DNA of 43,984 nucleotides from Mycoplasmatota bacterium (GCA_030595255.1 JAUVDP010000007.1:1-43984), one strand, 5' to 3'. Shown: positions 35,301 to 43,984, counted from the first letter of the stretch. Translations and numbers: made by a program. The notes: a model not told the origin generated them from the letters alone.

Positions 35301-36354
35301 ACAAATCAATTATAGTTAATCCAACCATTCCTGATAGATCACTAATATTTTCAATGTTATTTCCATATAAAACTAGTTTTTTCAAACCTGTATATTCACC
35401 AATAGGTGAAATATCAATAATATTATTATTCTCTAATTGAAGTGTTTCAAGAGGTAAATTAAGGCCTCTAAGTCCCTCAATAGAAACAAGGTCATTATCA
35501 TTTAACTTAATTGTTTTTAGATTAGACGCATTCTCTAAACTAGAGAAATCAGGGCTTTCCCCAGATCCATCACAACCAAGATTATTAAAACTTAAATCAA
35601 GAGATTCAAGGCTAGTTAAGTCATCTAAAGAGCTTAAATCACAAATATTATTATCACGCATTTCAAGTGTTATTAAGGAGCTTAATCCACTTAAGTCATC
35701 CCCAAGAACATGTATATTATTATAGTTAACATACAATTCTGTTAGTTTGGTTAATTGATTAATATTAGGAAATTCAGAAATTTCATTATAACTAAGGTTT
35801 AATGTTGTTAAGTTAACTAAGTTATTTAATCCATCAATATTAACAATTCCATTATCAATTAACTCTAAACTAGTTAATTTAGTCATTTCTTCAACACCAT
35901 CAACACTTTGTAGTGTTTTTGTACCTGTAATATTTAATTCTTTAATCTTACTTAAGTTTTTAAAACTATCAATACTAACTACAGAAGTATTCAATAAAGT
36001 TATTTCTTGAATGTTCTTAAGTGCACTAATAGGGCTAATATCTTTAAAGCTTTGTCCAATTAAAGTAAGTGAAGTAAGGTTTTGGAAACATTGAATACCA
36101 CTTAAATCAACTTCTCTATATGGATCATCAACATCAAACTCTAATTCTATAACTGAAATAGCAGTTAAGTAATCATCTCTAGTTATTCCTCCAACAAGAT
36201 CATATAAGTCTTTACTAGCGATCGACATAAAGCCAGAATATGTTTGACAATATTCTGGTAAATGCTCATTTTCAGCCGTTTCTGCACAACTTCCAAGGAA
36301 AATTATGAGTGGTAAAAAGACTAACAAAATAAGATATCTGTTAATTGTTTTCAT
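29371..36354 (-). CDS. Giant leucine-rich-repeat surface lipoprotein
   Basis: A 2327-residue lipoprotein. Signal peptide and lipobox FLGSC place the lipid at Cys23; no LPxTG or C-terminal membrane helix is visible. Residues ~70-460 are internalin/SDS22-like leucine-rich repeats of about 22 residues (LTTLNLSYNEIS, LESLDLSFNNLG, LKKLVLYGNNIE). Residues ~470-1100 mix degenerate repeats with a recurring [IV]x[GSN]SFN motif. Residues ~1150-2150 are a Thr/Ser/Asn/Leu-rich repetitive tract, probably a beta-solenoid. The last ~150 residues (from SQNIYDDFYN) are non-repetitive. Besides Cys23 there are four cysteines, all before residue 300. The ATG lies one base after the upstream ABC gene stop, with GAGGTG inside that gene. 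Adhesion or binding is the likely role (inference). Confidence 0.88.
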   Translation of the reverse strand: MKTINRYLILLVFLPLIIFLGSCAETAENEHLPEYCQTYSGFMSIASKDLYDLVGGITRDDYLTAISVIELEFDVDDPYREVDLSGIQCFQNLTSLTLIGQSFKDISPISALKNIQEITLLNTSVVSIDSFKNLSKIKELNITGTKTLQSVDGVEEMTKLTSLELIDNGIVNIDGLNNLVNLTTLNLSYNEISEFPNINQLTKLTELYVNYNNIHVLGDDLSGLSSLITLEMRDNNICDLSSLDDLTSLESLDLSFNNLGCDGSGESPDFSSLENASNLKTIKLNDNDLVSIEGLRGLNLPLETLQLENNNIIDISPIGEYTGLKKLVLYGNNIENISDLSGMVGLTIIDLSDNLIVDFSGLLSIENLEDINLSENLIESIPDLVTLEKEYWPHLYSLDLHSNVLTDISGVEGHSSLRELIISDNGLTVISGLSDLPELEYFEVFWDLPLGEVEDWPIEFELETNPNSISIITNSFNNVPSLPLLYIEDEGLETEIVTDIFDFGFELGESVQILGSINGLISVGGIDFSGMDIAFIDEFSINLPNIYKIDVSNTNIEDIRFILGNPGLVSLNISDTAVSNLSVISGIDTNDLDQLDQVVASNISGDNHLVDSFIELPELSIILLDGTNIISIENSFNSLIELTTFRLDSVELISIVDSFNDIFDFYTVENIIQINDSKIGIITGSFNGGNYNFIEIIDNLSTGVTEITGSFNDITTSSIGYIAITGNDFATITGSFNDGTHGYINIINNAGTGTTAITSSFNNISTGTDEAITVSGNDFRTVTSSFNNITTGELFIANNAFEVMTDSLVGLDVLTELNLQNNRLATLVGLNLVASVPSLDISNNLLTTVSFIDGISDLTDLDISNQYDSDLLLLTLSTIDGINNMPGLDNIVMDELLITEIDGLKNIAITEFIFSKSVNKGGTITSITSDSFTNTLITELDLLEHNLDNIDFLVNFANLTDLSISIDLVDLSYFETAVFEASLETLVLENIQDTTDFSSLSEYDDLTFLSFNSLNTLVINNLDGMNSLNSVNFVNRVNLIEFNNSFNTMPSLNLSESYLGLYTSLATLDTSFDMYSSGDSVSINGSIDVIDSFNNVGEVILESTTETAFNFDALSFDNMAVLTIEISEHDSFAVLNNYSNLTVLIIENLNKNITDLNNSNITSLIIQNTDVIVDTLTLDIASNGSLTLSTSSLSTITLNTVNDTYNLDIAAGNIVLNLDNIDANLTGYFLDFTLNSANLVTANLSDYSSQTTTFNTDLLTTISRSTTSETNANTMDINTEEAVLDIDINAGVLNINDINANDYTLVVTDGNAHLNSNQIDLLVNFTGNNLYAEYDLIETVDLLGSLNEVVINSTNLDTATLNNTSITTATITSNQALLAVSGSNITNLDISNNLINNLTASAIGATVTVVSINDEVLNLSANVDSLQLIGDSIPEVIFNTTSSIEDLLISSGSSINTLTFNNADINTLTLSSNEVNLAISGEFISSVVLDMDNLSNLSANSSGTNYVINSTVVDLDLDVIANTVDINDSNMTDLNIQNTSTMSTLSLLTTPFVDTITTGTANISNLNISSNSGLISLAGTNIANTAITDDLLGNLVVNIGSNDLVVNSTRTGTGTYSLIADVADLDIALSTINIDNSSTITTLQIDSSNLSTVAAGTANITSLDITDSSSSLDVTGTNITNLDVVGDITTFNTTVGLATVVDFTHNGATLSTISTNTADITVNSTGDIDLTSSILTASTLNLGSNDATLNLSTPALNYALDGTLLNLTIDSTSLNNLNLGIGFTANVIELQNTNVISLDLLNTTVETYLMSGNTTSLDISGNDLSSIILNLPNLNNLTVDSAVTDAILTVNASDTTLDLNGSIDNVTLDEATLASINLTGITVDNLIINSDSLNSLNTYSSVSNSLEITTNNDNFDLTTDVPVLSYTSTVTHNLILTTTSVTNLNIDTNVDTITFSALSTNVVILGANINNITGSVGTALFTESVGSGTLILDLDATTVTANNTTYTQIDTVGARTITTLTVGGTALATVNTTTSITDLNINNTAASININTEATNIDISSLTASNAVNLTYPPANILNLTTTNINDLNITATLASNVILSGDVTNLVLLGNAINSVTTTTFTASNKYTMTDTLIDDLSFMSVGLIASLVELEVNTLDVANVASIVEDLKDSGITLFSPITSQNIYDDFYNTEFDDLTAQELLDSARYDGFRDTAILNAFNEIRTNDYFQYITDPDLNTSIDGQSYGDMQFYLDSYTTGEGTTEAQLELDNDAAFVQAIRDSIQTTLDETVLVIVELDLETSVDQSIIDDSDTHATTESGLIGFTIG
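29900..32900 (-). repeat. Thr/Ser/Asn/Leu-rich degenerate repeat tract
   Basis: This ~1000-residue part of the giant lipoprotein is built of short hydrophobic strands (LNISSN, LDITDS, LTFNNA, LNLGSN) every 20-25 residues separated by Thr, Ser, Asn and Asp. No Cys and almost no Lys or Arg are seen. The pattern suggests a right-handed beta-helix or an extreme leucine-rich-repeat variant. Its biased codons also create several long but spurious open frames on the plus strand. Confidence 0.65.
33080..34940 (-). repeat. SFN repeat region of the giant lipoprotein
   Basis: Ten copies of a [NSGD]SFN core can be read, at approximately residues 474, 637, 658, 682, 710, 736, 760, 783, 1046 and 1090. Five consecutive copies (682-783) are spaced 28, 26, 24 and 23 residues apart and share an ITxSFN form, each followed by a strand such as YIAITGND or YINIINNA. 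The gene interleaves this with ordinary leucine-rich repeats. Confidence 0.7.
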
Positions 36355-36355
36355 T

Positions 36356-39055
36356 TTAGTCCACCTCTCTTAATATATCTATTGGTTTAGTATTTGCTAG
36401 TTTAGAAACATTTCTATTACTTAAGAATCCTAGCAAAATAAATACAACAACGATATAGAATAATAGATTAAAGAAGCTAATATTAGTTATTGAAGCACTA
36501 TCTCCAATACTTAATTTCATACCTGCAAAGTTAATAACTCCACTTCCTTGATTAATAACATCTAGGAATACGGCGTTAATTACATCATTAGCGTAATAAA
36601 TAATAGCAATACTAAGCACTGAAGCAAGTACAATTTCAAATATAATTTCCATAAAGAACAAGATTTTAATATCTTTACTCGTTGAACCAACAGAGCGATA
36701 TACTCCGATTTCTCCAATTCTCTCAGAAAGGATTACTTGAAGCAAGATATTAAAGAAGACAATACTAATAAACATTAAAACATTAAAGAATACTCCAAAC
36801 AGTATTCTAATACTTGTTAAGTAGTGATAACTTTCTGTATTTATCTTACAACTTGAATAGTCTCTAAGATTGAATACATCGCCTAGTAACTTGACTTCCT
36901 CAAATTCAGAATCACTATTTATTATATTATCAATATCATATATTGAACACACTTCTCCTTGTTCAATATTTTCTTTTCTAATTATCTTATAATCATTTTG
37001 AACACTTTTTGAAACACTATTTAAAGGATATGCAAAGTATTCAAGTGCTATATCTACAGGGGCAAAGTCTTTATTAATACCACTAGCTAAATTAATACTA
37101 TAATATCCAGTTTGAATTACCACGGTTGGACTAGAACTAAATAATTTATTATATGTTTCAAAGTCCATATATACAATTGATTCATTATCATTTTCAATAA
37201 TACCAGTTATAATCATCTCTTTAGTAGATAATTGTTCTTTAAATATACCATCTTCAAAATACGTTAATCCGTTTACCAAAGACGCTTCATCGTATAATGA
37301 ACGATAAACTCTTTCAATATAAAACTGATCAAACGGTGGAATATATCCATTTGTTTCATTTTCATCAATTACGTAATATACTGCTCCACTTCTAAACAAT
37401 ACATCAAAGTAATCAGGATCAATATTATTAACTTGTGCTTTAAATCCATCAATATAATCAATATACTCATCAACACTTTCAAAATATCGACTAAATGATT
37501 CATCATCAATTATCTGATCACAATTATCTTGATAAAACTCATTAATATTATCATAGTAATAACAATATTCAGGAATATTTATATTTAAATACCTTACTTT
37601 AGACGTTTCTAGGTAGAAAGGATTATCTTCCACTATAGAACCATCTTCAAGTTCAACTAAGTTATTAAGGTATTCTTCAACATTATAGATACCTTTCTCA
37701 ATATTAAAACTATATAAAGGCATCTCAATAGAAGTTCCAATAAAGGAATTTAAACTAACAATGTCATCACTTAATTGGAAATACTCTCGATAAAACTTAC
37801 TAGTAACCATAATTTCATCAAAGTTATAAGGATACAAACTATTATCAATAAATAAATCATCAAAAGAATAGTTCTCAACATTAGCTACATCAATTAATCT
37901 TAACTTATGCTGATCAAGTAAATCAGGTCTAGTAGGAATATTAGTAACTCTTTCTATTCCTCCTCGTTCAAGACTAAACGCTATATCTACACTATTTCCC
38001 GCAATAATTTCAGAAGTATCATTAATGAAAAATGATTGATATGAATCTAGTAAATTATCAGATGCAGCTAAATAATCATTTAAGCTCACCACATCATCTT
38101 CAGGTACAAAACTAAACGCATAACTATTAGCTTTATTTAAGGCTTCAAAGTAAGCATCATACGCATCACTAATTCCTCTTTCTACACCATTAAACAAAAT
38201 AGTAAAACTAAATGCTAGCGCTAAAGAAAGCGCTGTGAAGAAAGTTCTTAAGAACTGTGATCTTATTTTTCTAAAAGTTAATTCAACCTTATCTCTAAGA
38301 CTTAAATTTGTAGGTTTTGTTTTCTTATATACATTTTGATATGTTTGTTCAATATCTTCTCTAATTAAATCACTAGTAAATTTACCTTCAGTAAGCTCAA
38401 TAATTCTTGTCGCATGATTATTTGCTATACCTCTATCATGAGTTACTACAAGCACTAATCTCTCTTTACTAAGCCCTTTAATTAGTTCAATTACATTTTC
38501 ACTAGTCTTATGATCTAACGCACCAGTAGGTTCATCAGCTAAAATAATATCAGGGTTCTTAACAAGTGCACGAGCAATCGCTACACGTTGTCTTTGTCCA
38601 CCACTAAGCTGGTTTGGTAGTTTCTTAATATGATCTATAAGTCCTACTTTAGTTAAAATGTCTCTTACTTGAGCATCTCTAGTTTTTCTATTTGTATTAA
38701 CTTGATATTTTAAAGCTATTTCCACGTTTTTATAAACACTCAAATATTCAATTAAATGATATTCTTGGAAAATAAAACCGATTTTCTCATTTCTAATGGC
38801 ATCCCAATGCCCTTCATTAATATTTACAATATTATTTCCCTCTAAGAAATAATCTCCACCATCAGGCGTATCAAGCCCACCTAATATATTAATTAATGTA
38901 CTCTTACCACTACCACTTTTTCCTACAACTGCGACGAATTCACCACGTTTAAAAGACGTAGTCACTTTATTAAGTGCTACAATTTTTCTTCCTTCTTTAG
39001 TCTCGTAAACTCTAGTAACATCTACGAGTCTTAAAATAATATCGCCTCTACTCAT
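36356..39055 (-). CDS. ABC ATPase-permease fusion, MacB/FtsX type (third of cluster)
   Basis: An 899-residue fusion. N-terminal ATPase: Walker A GKSGSGKS (45-52), Q-loop FIFQEYHL, signature [14 protein letters not shown], Walker [13 protein letters not shown] and H-loop THD. A membrane helix follows at about 265-287, then an outer domain of some 460 residues with four cysteines ([26 protein letters not shown]), then three helices near the C-terminus typical of FtsX permeases, ending [12 protein letters not shown]. This is the MacB layout, whose members use ATP to move an outer domain rather than carry solute through the membrane. Separated by 4 bases from the preceding ABC gene and 1 base from the LRR gene. 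Substrate or partner unknown; the giant lipoprotein is the obvious candidate. Confidence 0.9.
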   Translation of the reverse strand: MSRGDIILRLVDVTRVYETKEGRKIVALNKVTTSFKRGEFVAVVGKSGSGKSTLINILGGLDTPDGGDYFLEGNNIVNINEGHWDAIRNEKIGFIFQEYHLIEYLSVYKNVEIALKYQVNTNRKTRDAQVRDILTKVGLIDHIKKLPNQLSGGQRQRVAIARALVKNPDIILADEPTGALDHKTSENVIELIKGLSKERLVLVVTHDRGIANNHATRIIELTEGKFTSDLIREDIEQTYQNVYKKTKPTNLSLRDKVELTFRKIRSQFLRTFFTALSLALAFSFTILFNGVERGISDAYDAYFEALNKANSYAFSFVPEDDVVSLNDYLAASDNLLDSYQSFFINDTSEIIAGNSVDIAFSLERGGIERVTNIPTRPDLLDQHKLRLIDVANVENYSFDDLFIDNSLYPYNFDEIMVTSKFYREYFQLSDDIVSLNSFIGTSIEMPLYSFNIEKGIYNVEEYLNNLVELEDGSIVEDNPFYLETSKVRYLNINIPEYCYYYDNINEFYQDNCDQIIDDESFSRYFESVDEYIDYIDGFKAQVNNIDPDYFDVLFRSGAVYYVIDENETNGYIPPFDQFYIERVYRSLYDEASLVNGLTYFEDGIFKEQLSTKEMIITGIIENDNESIVYMDFETYNKLFSSSPTVVIQTGYYSINLASGINKDFAPVDIALEYFAYPLNSVSKSVQNDYKIIRKENIEQGEVCSIYDIDNIINSDSEFEEVKLLGDVFNLRDYSSCKINTESYHYLTSIRILFGVFFNVLMFISIVFFNILLQVILSERIGEIGVYRSVGSTSKDIKILFFMEIIFEIVLASVLSIAIIYYANDVINAVFLDVINQGSGVINFAGMKLSIGDSASITNISFFNLLFYIVVVFILLGFLSNRNVSKLANTKPIDILREVD

Positions 39056-39059
39056 AGTA

Positions 39060-41303
39060 TCACTCGCTTCTTAGTGCATCGATAGCTCTCATGTTTGCTG
39101 CTCTAAACGAAGGGATTAACACACTTGCAAACAAGAATCCCACAGCTCCCAAAATAACTAATACACTAAAGTAAATTTCATAACTAAACATTTCATTAAT
39201 ACCAAATATTCCTTCGTAAATTGTTAAATCTACAACAATATTTTTATATAATATCTTGAATCCTAAAGCAATCCCCACGAAAATGGCTGTATTTATCAGC
39301 AATATTCGTAAAGCTATTTCTAATGTCTCAAACACAAACATATTTCTAATACTTTTCTTACTAACTCCAATACAAGAGTAAATACCTATCTCTTTAATCC
39401 TTGAAGTTACACTACTAGCAACAATATTAATATCAATTGTTCCACTAATAACAATCAAACTAATAAAGATAGCTAAATATATATAATCTAACATCTCTTC
39501 TAAAGATTTTGTTTCATTATATTGTCTTAACTGAATATTTGAAACAGTAGCATCAATACTTGTACTAAGCTCTCCAATACTAATTCCTTTATCAAAATCA
39601 TCTAAATAGAATGAAATATATGTATCATAATATTCATCAACTCTAGAGAAATTATAATCATATCTTAAAGATTCAATATATCCATAATTTTTATCTTCAT
39701 CAAGAGCATCTTCAGCAGCTCTTGGAGCCCCTGATTTAAATCCGTTTATCGGAACAAAAATCTTTCCAGTATAATTAACACCGCTATAATAACTGTTTAA
39801 TACACCACTAATAATGAATTCTTCACAATTATCCTGAATAATACCAGTAGTAATATCATCAGATGTTAATATAGTTTCTCCACAAATATATAAAGAATCA
39901 TTAATTAAAGAATTTAAATTAGTTATAGGTGTAGTTGAACCTGGATTATATGCCTTACTAAGGCTATATTCATAAAACCTAGATAAAATAAACTCACTAC
40001 TAACAATAATCTCATTATCCTCTTCTGGGTAATGACCTGCGATTAATTGATCTAACAAATAGAAATTATCCTTATTTTCAGGTAATGTAACTAGTTTAGG
40101 GCTTAATACCCCATTATTTACAGTAGTAACATTTGAAGAAATAGTATAAAACTCTTCTTCATTAACCAAATACATCTCCTGAACATATAGTTCATAATAA
40201 GGTAATGCTTCATCAATATTTTCAGTAGCCTCTAAAACAGATAAAGTAGCCGTTTCATCATCATAATCCGTTACTAAATATTGTACATAATTATTATTTA
40301 CATCAAATAAATTGAAATTATATGAAGTAATATTCTTCATAACAATATTAACAACAAGTAATAAACTAATACTTATCACAAAACTAAGTAATATACGTCT
40401 ATTAATTTTAATCTTTTGTTTAAAGTTCTCTCTAGCTATTTTCCTAGTAAAAACAGGATTATTAGAAACATACTTTCTCTCTAAAGGTACAAAACACTTT
40501 TTACCTTTAACTAAAGTTCCTTCTAACTCAGGAAATTGCTTTTCTAAGCGTTTTTTAAGTCTTCTTGTTACCTTTGTTTCATATGATAATAATCTGTTTG
40601 TTAAATCTCTTGTAGTATTGTTTTTCTCTTTTATAATTTCATCACTAATAACTTCACCATCATGCAACCTAACAACACGTGTAGCGTTCTTATAAGCTAA
40701 ATCTTCATCATGTGTAACCATAATTATTATTCTACCTGCGGAAAACTTTTGTAGTAAGTTCATTATTTCTTTTGCAGTACTACTATCAAGTGCACCTGTT
40801 GGTTCATCAGCAAGTATAATTGTAGGATTAACGATAATAGTACGAGCTATAGCCACTCTCTGACGTTGTCCACCAGATAATTCATTAGCTAATTTATCTT
40901 CAATGCCTTCAAGTTCTACTTCTTTTAATAATCTTCTAGCTATTCCTCTAGCTATATTATTATCACTACCTGTGAGGATTAGTGGTAAAACTACATTCTC
41001 CATCACAGTTAAATGATCTATTAAGTTAAATCTTTGGAAAATAAATCCAATTTCTTGGTTTCTAATTTCTCTCCATTTAGTATCATTAAATTTATCAACG
41101 TCATCTTCGTTAAAGCGAATCTTTCCACTAGATTTTAAATCAATACCACTAATCATATTTAGGAATGTTGTTTTTCCACTTCCAGACTCACCTAAAATAG
41201 CGATAAACTCTCCAGGATCAAATTTTAAATTAACATCCTTAAGGGCAATAAAATCACGTTCTTTAGTTGGATAAATTTTTGTTAATCCATTAACCTCTAT
41301 CAT
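39060..41303 (-). CDS. ABC ATPase-permease fusion, MacB/FtsX type (second of cluster)
   Basis: A 747-residue fusion with Walker A GESGSGKT (38-45), FIFQRFNL, signature [14 protein letters not shown], Walker [13 protein letters not shown] and THDED. A linker of about 70 basic residues precedes the first helix (about 295-318). The outer domain of ~295 residues contains one cysteine pair (YICGET and DNCEEF). Three C-terminal helices follow at about 613-635, 660-690 and 705-730, and the FtsX-type tail ANMRAIDALRSE. Its ATG overlaps the upstream stop (ATGA), with GGTGAG as ribosome binding site. The ATPase part is close in sequence to that of the next gene, while the outer domain differs in size and sequence, suggesting distinct partners (inference). 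Confidence 0.9.
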   Translation of the reverse strand: MIEVNGLTKIYPTKERDFIALKDVNLKFDPGEFIAILGESGSGKTTFLNMISGIDLKSSGKIRFNEDDVDKFNDTKWREIRNQEIGFIFQRFNLIDHLTVMENVVLPLILTGSDNNIARGIARRLLKEVELEGIEDKLANELSGGQRQRVAIARTIIVNPTIILADEPTGALDSSTAKEIMNLLQKFSAGRIIIMVTHDEDLAYKNATRVVRLHDGEVISDEIIKEKNNTTRDLTNRLLSYETKVTRRLKKRLEKQFPELEGTLVKGKKCFVPLERKYVSNNPVFTRKIARENFKQKIKINRRILLSFVISISLLLVVNIVMKNITSYNFNLFDVNNNYVQYLVTDYDDETATLSVLEATENIDEALPYYELYVQEMYLVNEEEFYTISSNVTTVNNGVLSPKLVTLPENKDNFYLLDQLIAGHYPEEDNEIIVSSEFILSRFYEYSLSKAYNPGSTTPITNLNSLINDSLYICGETILTSDDITTGIIQDNCEEFIISGVLNSYYSGVNYTGKIFVPINGFKSGAPRAAEDALDEDKNYGYIESLRYDYNFSRVDEYYDTYISFYLDDFDKGISIGELSTSIDATVSNIQLRQYNETKSLEEMLDYIYLAIFISLIVISGTIDINIVASSVTSRIKEIGIYSCIGVSKKSIRNMFVFETLEIALRILLINTAIFVGIALGFKILYKNIVVDLTIYEGIFGINEMFSYEIYFSVLVILGAVGFLFASVLIPSFRAANMRAIDALRSE

Positions 41304-43984
41304 AAGTTCTCACCATCCCTAATAGCACGAATAGTGTCTATATTACTTAATTTCTTTGTTGAAACTCTTTTGATAATGTATTTATATATGAAGAAATAGA
41401 AAATAATAGTAACTGTGATTAATACTATATAATTCATCACAAATACATCAAATAAATTAAAGTCAAAGAATAACCCCAGTAAAGGCATATAGTAATGTTT
41501 TATTGGAGCATCAATAAATAAGTTTAAATTACCAAGTGCATATAAAATCGCCACAAAACTTCCGTAGCTAAATAAAGCTACTCTTTTATTTTCAAGCCGA
41601 ACCATATCATATATATCATCATAACTAGTACCAAGAACACGTAAACTAGCCAATTCCTTAATTCTTTTCCTTGTCGCAGTTTCATAAATATTTCCATAAA
41701 GGTTTATTAATACAATACTTAAGAAGACAACTGAAAGTAATAATATAAAATAAACAACTATGTATAAAACTACCATAACTAAGCTTCTTATAGCATTTGT
41801 ACTAATACTACTTATTAATAAATCTAAGTTAGTACTTTCCATAAAATTAATAAATCCAGGACTTGATTCTAAGTTCTCCATCATAATTACAAATTTATCT
41901 ACAAATGGCAACATTTCAAGCACAAACCTTGGAACTACTAAGAATACTAAAGATAAAATACTACCAAATTCTCTTTCAAAACTACTTACTAGTTCTAAAG
42001 AATAATAATCTCCTTCATAACTTTCATAAAACTGATTATTAAAGACATGCCCATAGTACTCGTATATAACTCTATTAGTACTTTCTTGATACGTTAATCT
42101 TGAAGGATCTCCATAATTTTCTAATAAATCAACATACTGTAAACTAAGTTTTGCTCTACTGTAAGCTGTTTCTGAGTTGACTAAAAGTGTAGAGAATACT
42201 CTTGTATTCACATTACATGACGGGCATAAATAATTAAATTCCACTCGATCACTAATTACTGACATATGTTGTGCTATATAGTAATTTAGTAAATCTTGAT
42301 ATCTTAATCCAGGAAACATTGAGTTATTAATGATATCTTCTAAAAAGTCTCCATTAGGCGCTTCCCCAGCTAAATCAGCTTCTATATAAACACTGATTAA
42401 TGCTGATGCTTGATTTAATGTAGTAATCCATGCATCAAACTGTCCACCAATTGTTTCTTTAATCTCAGTGATATATGTATCTTCAAATTCTTTAACTATT
42501 AAATCAACTTCATATTCTTCATAGTTTTCTTTACTTATTTCTGCATATTGAATACTTTTTGATAAAGTACCTACACTTGTATTATCAATAACTAAGAAGT
42601 TTATTAAATCTTCAGCTTCTTGACTAAAGATAAAACTAAAGTTAGTACTAGCGTTATTAGCTATAAAGATATCATCTCTCATTTCTAAGAATGGGTTAAT
42701 ATCGCCATCAAAGTTAATTAATCCGACAATTTCAAATGAACTAGTTAAAGTATCATAATCCTCTGTATAAGTACTTCCTTCATCAGTAAAAGTTATAACG
42801 TTTCTAGTGATTTCTAATGTTCTTTCACTAACAGGTAAAGCGAGGAACGCTTCACTAATCATATAACTTGGAATAATCTCTAAGATATTACCAAATTCAT
42901 CTTTAAAGTCATCGGGGTTCAATATTTCATAATCAAATAAATAAGCAACAGGAACTACAACTTCGCTACTAGTTATAGGTAAAACACTACCTTCTAGTAA
43001 ATGATCACTTAATATCTCTTCATTACTTTCAGTGTAAACAAAATTAAACTGATATATTAAGGATTCATCTAAGTCTGTCCCCATAAACTCGGTAACATAT
43101 GTATATGGTTCTGGGTTAGTTACTATGTTTTGATAAGTATATTTCAAATCATCAAATATTACCTCTTCATTTTCCTGTCTTAGAATAATACTTGAATTAT
43201 TATAATAAATTGCGAATATCTTTTCTAGGTTTCTAGCTTCCAACTCACTATAGATATACTTAATTTGTTCTTGTTCATACTGATACCTAAAATATGGATC
43301 TAGTAATAAGTCATCTAAAAACTTACTAGTAACAATCTCAGTTTGTGTGAAATCGCTTATAAAAGGCGTTTCTAAGTCTTCATATAAATTCTGATGTTTC
43401 TCTTCCATTTCAAATTTATCAGTTGCGAAAAAGAGAACATTTTCATTGTTCATTGTTCTAGTATACATAGCTTTTTCGTTAAATCCACCAAATGTCTCAG
43501 TAACAAAGTTAAGTCCAAACACTATTGTTAAGAGGAATACAGTGAATATTAAAGAACTAAACAAATGAAGTCCGATATTTCTTAAAAATGCTTTATTTGC
43601 GTATTTCTTTTTACCAAAAAAGTCGTCACTAGTTTGTAAGAATCGGTATATTCTGGTATTTAGCTTAGAATTTCTCATTCTTTCCTTAATTAGATCTTTC
43701 TTTAACTCATCATCAATACTAAATTCATCAGTTCTATTTAATCTAAAGTTTTGAAGGTCTACCCCTAAATCTTTCAGTACTGTAGCCTTATTCTCTTGTT
43801 CAACATGTTTCTCTATATCAATAATTTTTTTAATTATTTCATCATCTGATTTAATTTCTTTATCAATAATTAAATCTATCTCATCTACCTTAACTAAACT
43901 AGCATCAGTGATAAGTTCGTTTTTAATAGTGTATCCACTTTTTAATTCAATAACTCTAGAACCATAATCACGGACAATAGCTTT
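41300..43984 (-). CDS. ABC ATPase-permease fusion (first of cluster), 5' end beyond the window
   Basis: The frame stays open from the window edge through an internal Met at 43678, so 894 residues are visible and the gene is partial. The first visible residues, VRDYGSRVIELKSGY, match the end of the ABC ATPase domain in the two downstream genes ([26 protein letters not shown]), so the ATPase core lies beyond base 43984. A ~75-residue charged linker leads to a helix (about 138-160 of the visible part), an outer domain of some 470 residues with a single CxxC (YLCPSCN), and three C-terminal helices with the tail LSNIDTIRAIRDGENL. Starting it at 43678 would wrongly turn it into a lone permease. Confidence 0.88.
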   Translation of the reverse strand, partial: KAIVRDYGSRVIELKSGYTIKNELITDASLVKVDEIDLIIDKEIKSDDEIIKKIIDIEKHVEQENKATVLKDLGVDLQNFRLNRTDEFSIDDELKKDLIKERMRNSKLNTRIYRFLQTSDDFFGKKKYANKAFLRNIGLHLFSSLIFTVFLLTIVFGLNFVTETFGGFNEKAMYTRTMNNENVLFFATDKFEMEEKHQNLYEDLETPFISDFTQTEIVTSKFLDDLLLDPYFRYQYEQEQIKYIYSELEARNLEKIFAIYYNNSSIILRQENEEVIFDDLKYTYQNIVTNPEPYTYVTEFMGTDLDESLIYQFNFVYTESNEEILSDHLLEGSVLPITSSEVVVPVAYLFDYEILNPDDFKDEFGNILEIIPSYMISEAFLALPVSERTLEITRNVITFTDEGSTYTEDYDTLTSSFEIVGLINFDGDINPFLEMRDDIFIANNASTNFSFIFSQEAEDLINFLVIDNTSVGTLSKSIQYAEISKENYEEYEVDLIVKEFEDTYITEIKETIGGQFDAWITTLNQASALISVYIEADLAGEAPNGDFLEDIINNSMFPGLRYQDLLNYYIAQHMSVISDRVEFNYLCPSCNVNTRVFSTLLVNSETAYSRAKLSLQYVDLLENYGDPSRLTYQESTNRVIYEYYGHVFNNQFYESYEGDYYSLELVSSFEREFGSILSLVFLVVPRFVLEMLPFVDKFVIMMENLESSPGFINFMESTNLDLLISSISTNAIRSLVMVVLYIVVYFILLLSVVFLSIVLINLYGNIYETATRKRIKELASLRVLGTSYDDIYDMVRLENKRVALFSYGSFVAILYALGNLNLFIDAPIKHYYMPLLGLFFDFNLFDVFVMNYIVLITVTIIFYFFIYKYIIKRVSTKKLSNIDTIRAIRDGENL

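Overview
The window looks like a chromosomal segment of an AT-rich, low-GC Firmicutes/Mollicutes-like bacterium. The gene content (WhiA, HPr kinase, class III fructose-1,6-bisphosphatase, PcrA-LigA, Lgt, TsaD-RimI) and strong AGGAGG/AGGTGA ribosome binding sites support this. UGA is used as a stop (e.g. ligA, 12618-12620), so the code is standard and this is not a UGA=Trp Mycoplasma. A deep-branching relative such as the Izemoplasma/Haloplasma group is my inference, not something the sequence proves. Every gene except fbp is on the minus strand, and no gene-free stretch exceeds 300 bases.

Right-to-left along the minus strand: (1) 43984-27636 is a tightly packed, translationally coupled surface module: three successive ABC ATPase-permease (MacB/FtsX-type) fusions, a 2327-residue leucine-rich-repeat lipoprotein and two paralogous small lipoproteins. 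The first ABC gene runs off the window edge. (2) 27609-26168 is rimI-tsaD, apparently in the same transcription run. (3) 26159-19419 holds an envelope block: two paralogous membrane-anchored proteins, a CvpA-like protein with a ~600-residue outer domain, a three-helix membrane protein and a highly charged protein. (4) 19388-16892 has glnS preceded by a 9-codon leader peptide with tandem Gln codons, then a cold-shock gene and a Cys-less alkyltransferase-like gene. (5) 16828-6375 is housekeeping: pcrA, ligA, uvrA, a small membrane gene, hprK, lgt, trxB. (6) 6280-4990 is whiA-acpS, converging on fbp (+) through a shared terminator. (7) The left end has a membrane thioredoxin-like gene, tex and tRNA-Ser(GCU).

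The main discoveries proposed are: the glnS leader peptide (MKVQQVSLF, with CAG CAG in a genome that otherwise appears to use CAA); the three-ABC/giant-LRR-lipoprotein operon with an unusual SFN repeat; even cysteine counts in every predicted outer domain, next to a membrane thioredoxin-like protein; a thioredoxin reductase lacking the NADPH-specificity motif; and repeated use of extended -10 (TGnTATwAT) promoters. Function assignments for the housekeeping genes rest on family motifs. Those for the envelope proteins are limited to architecture.
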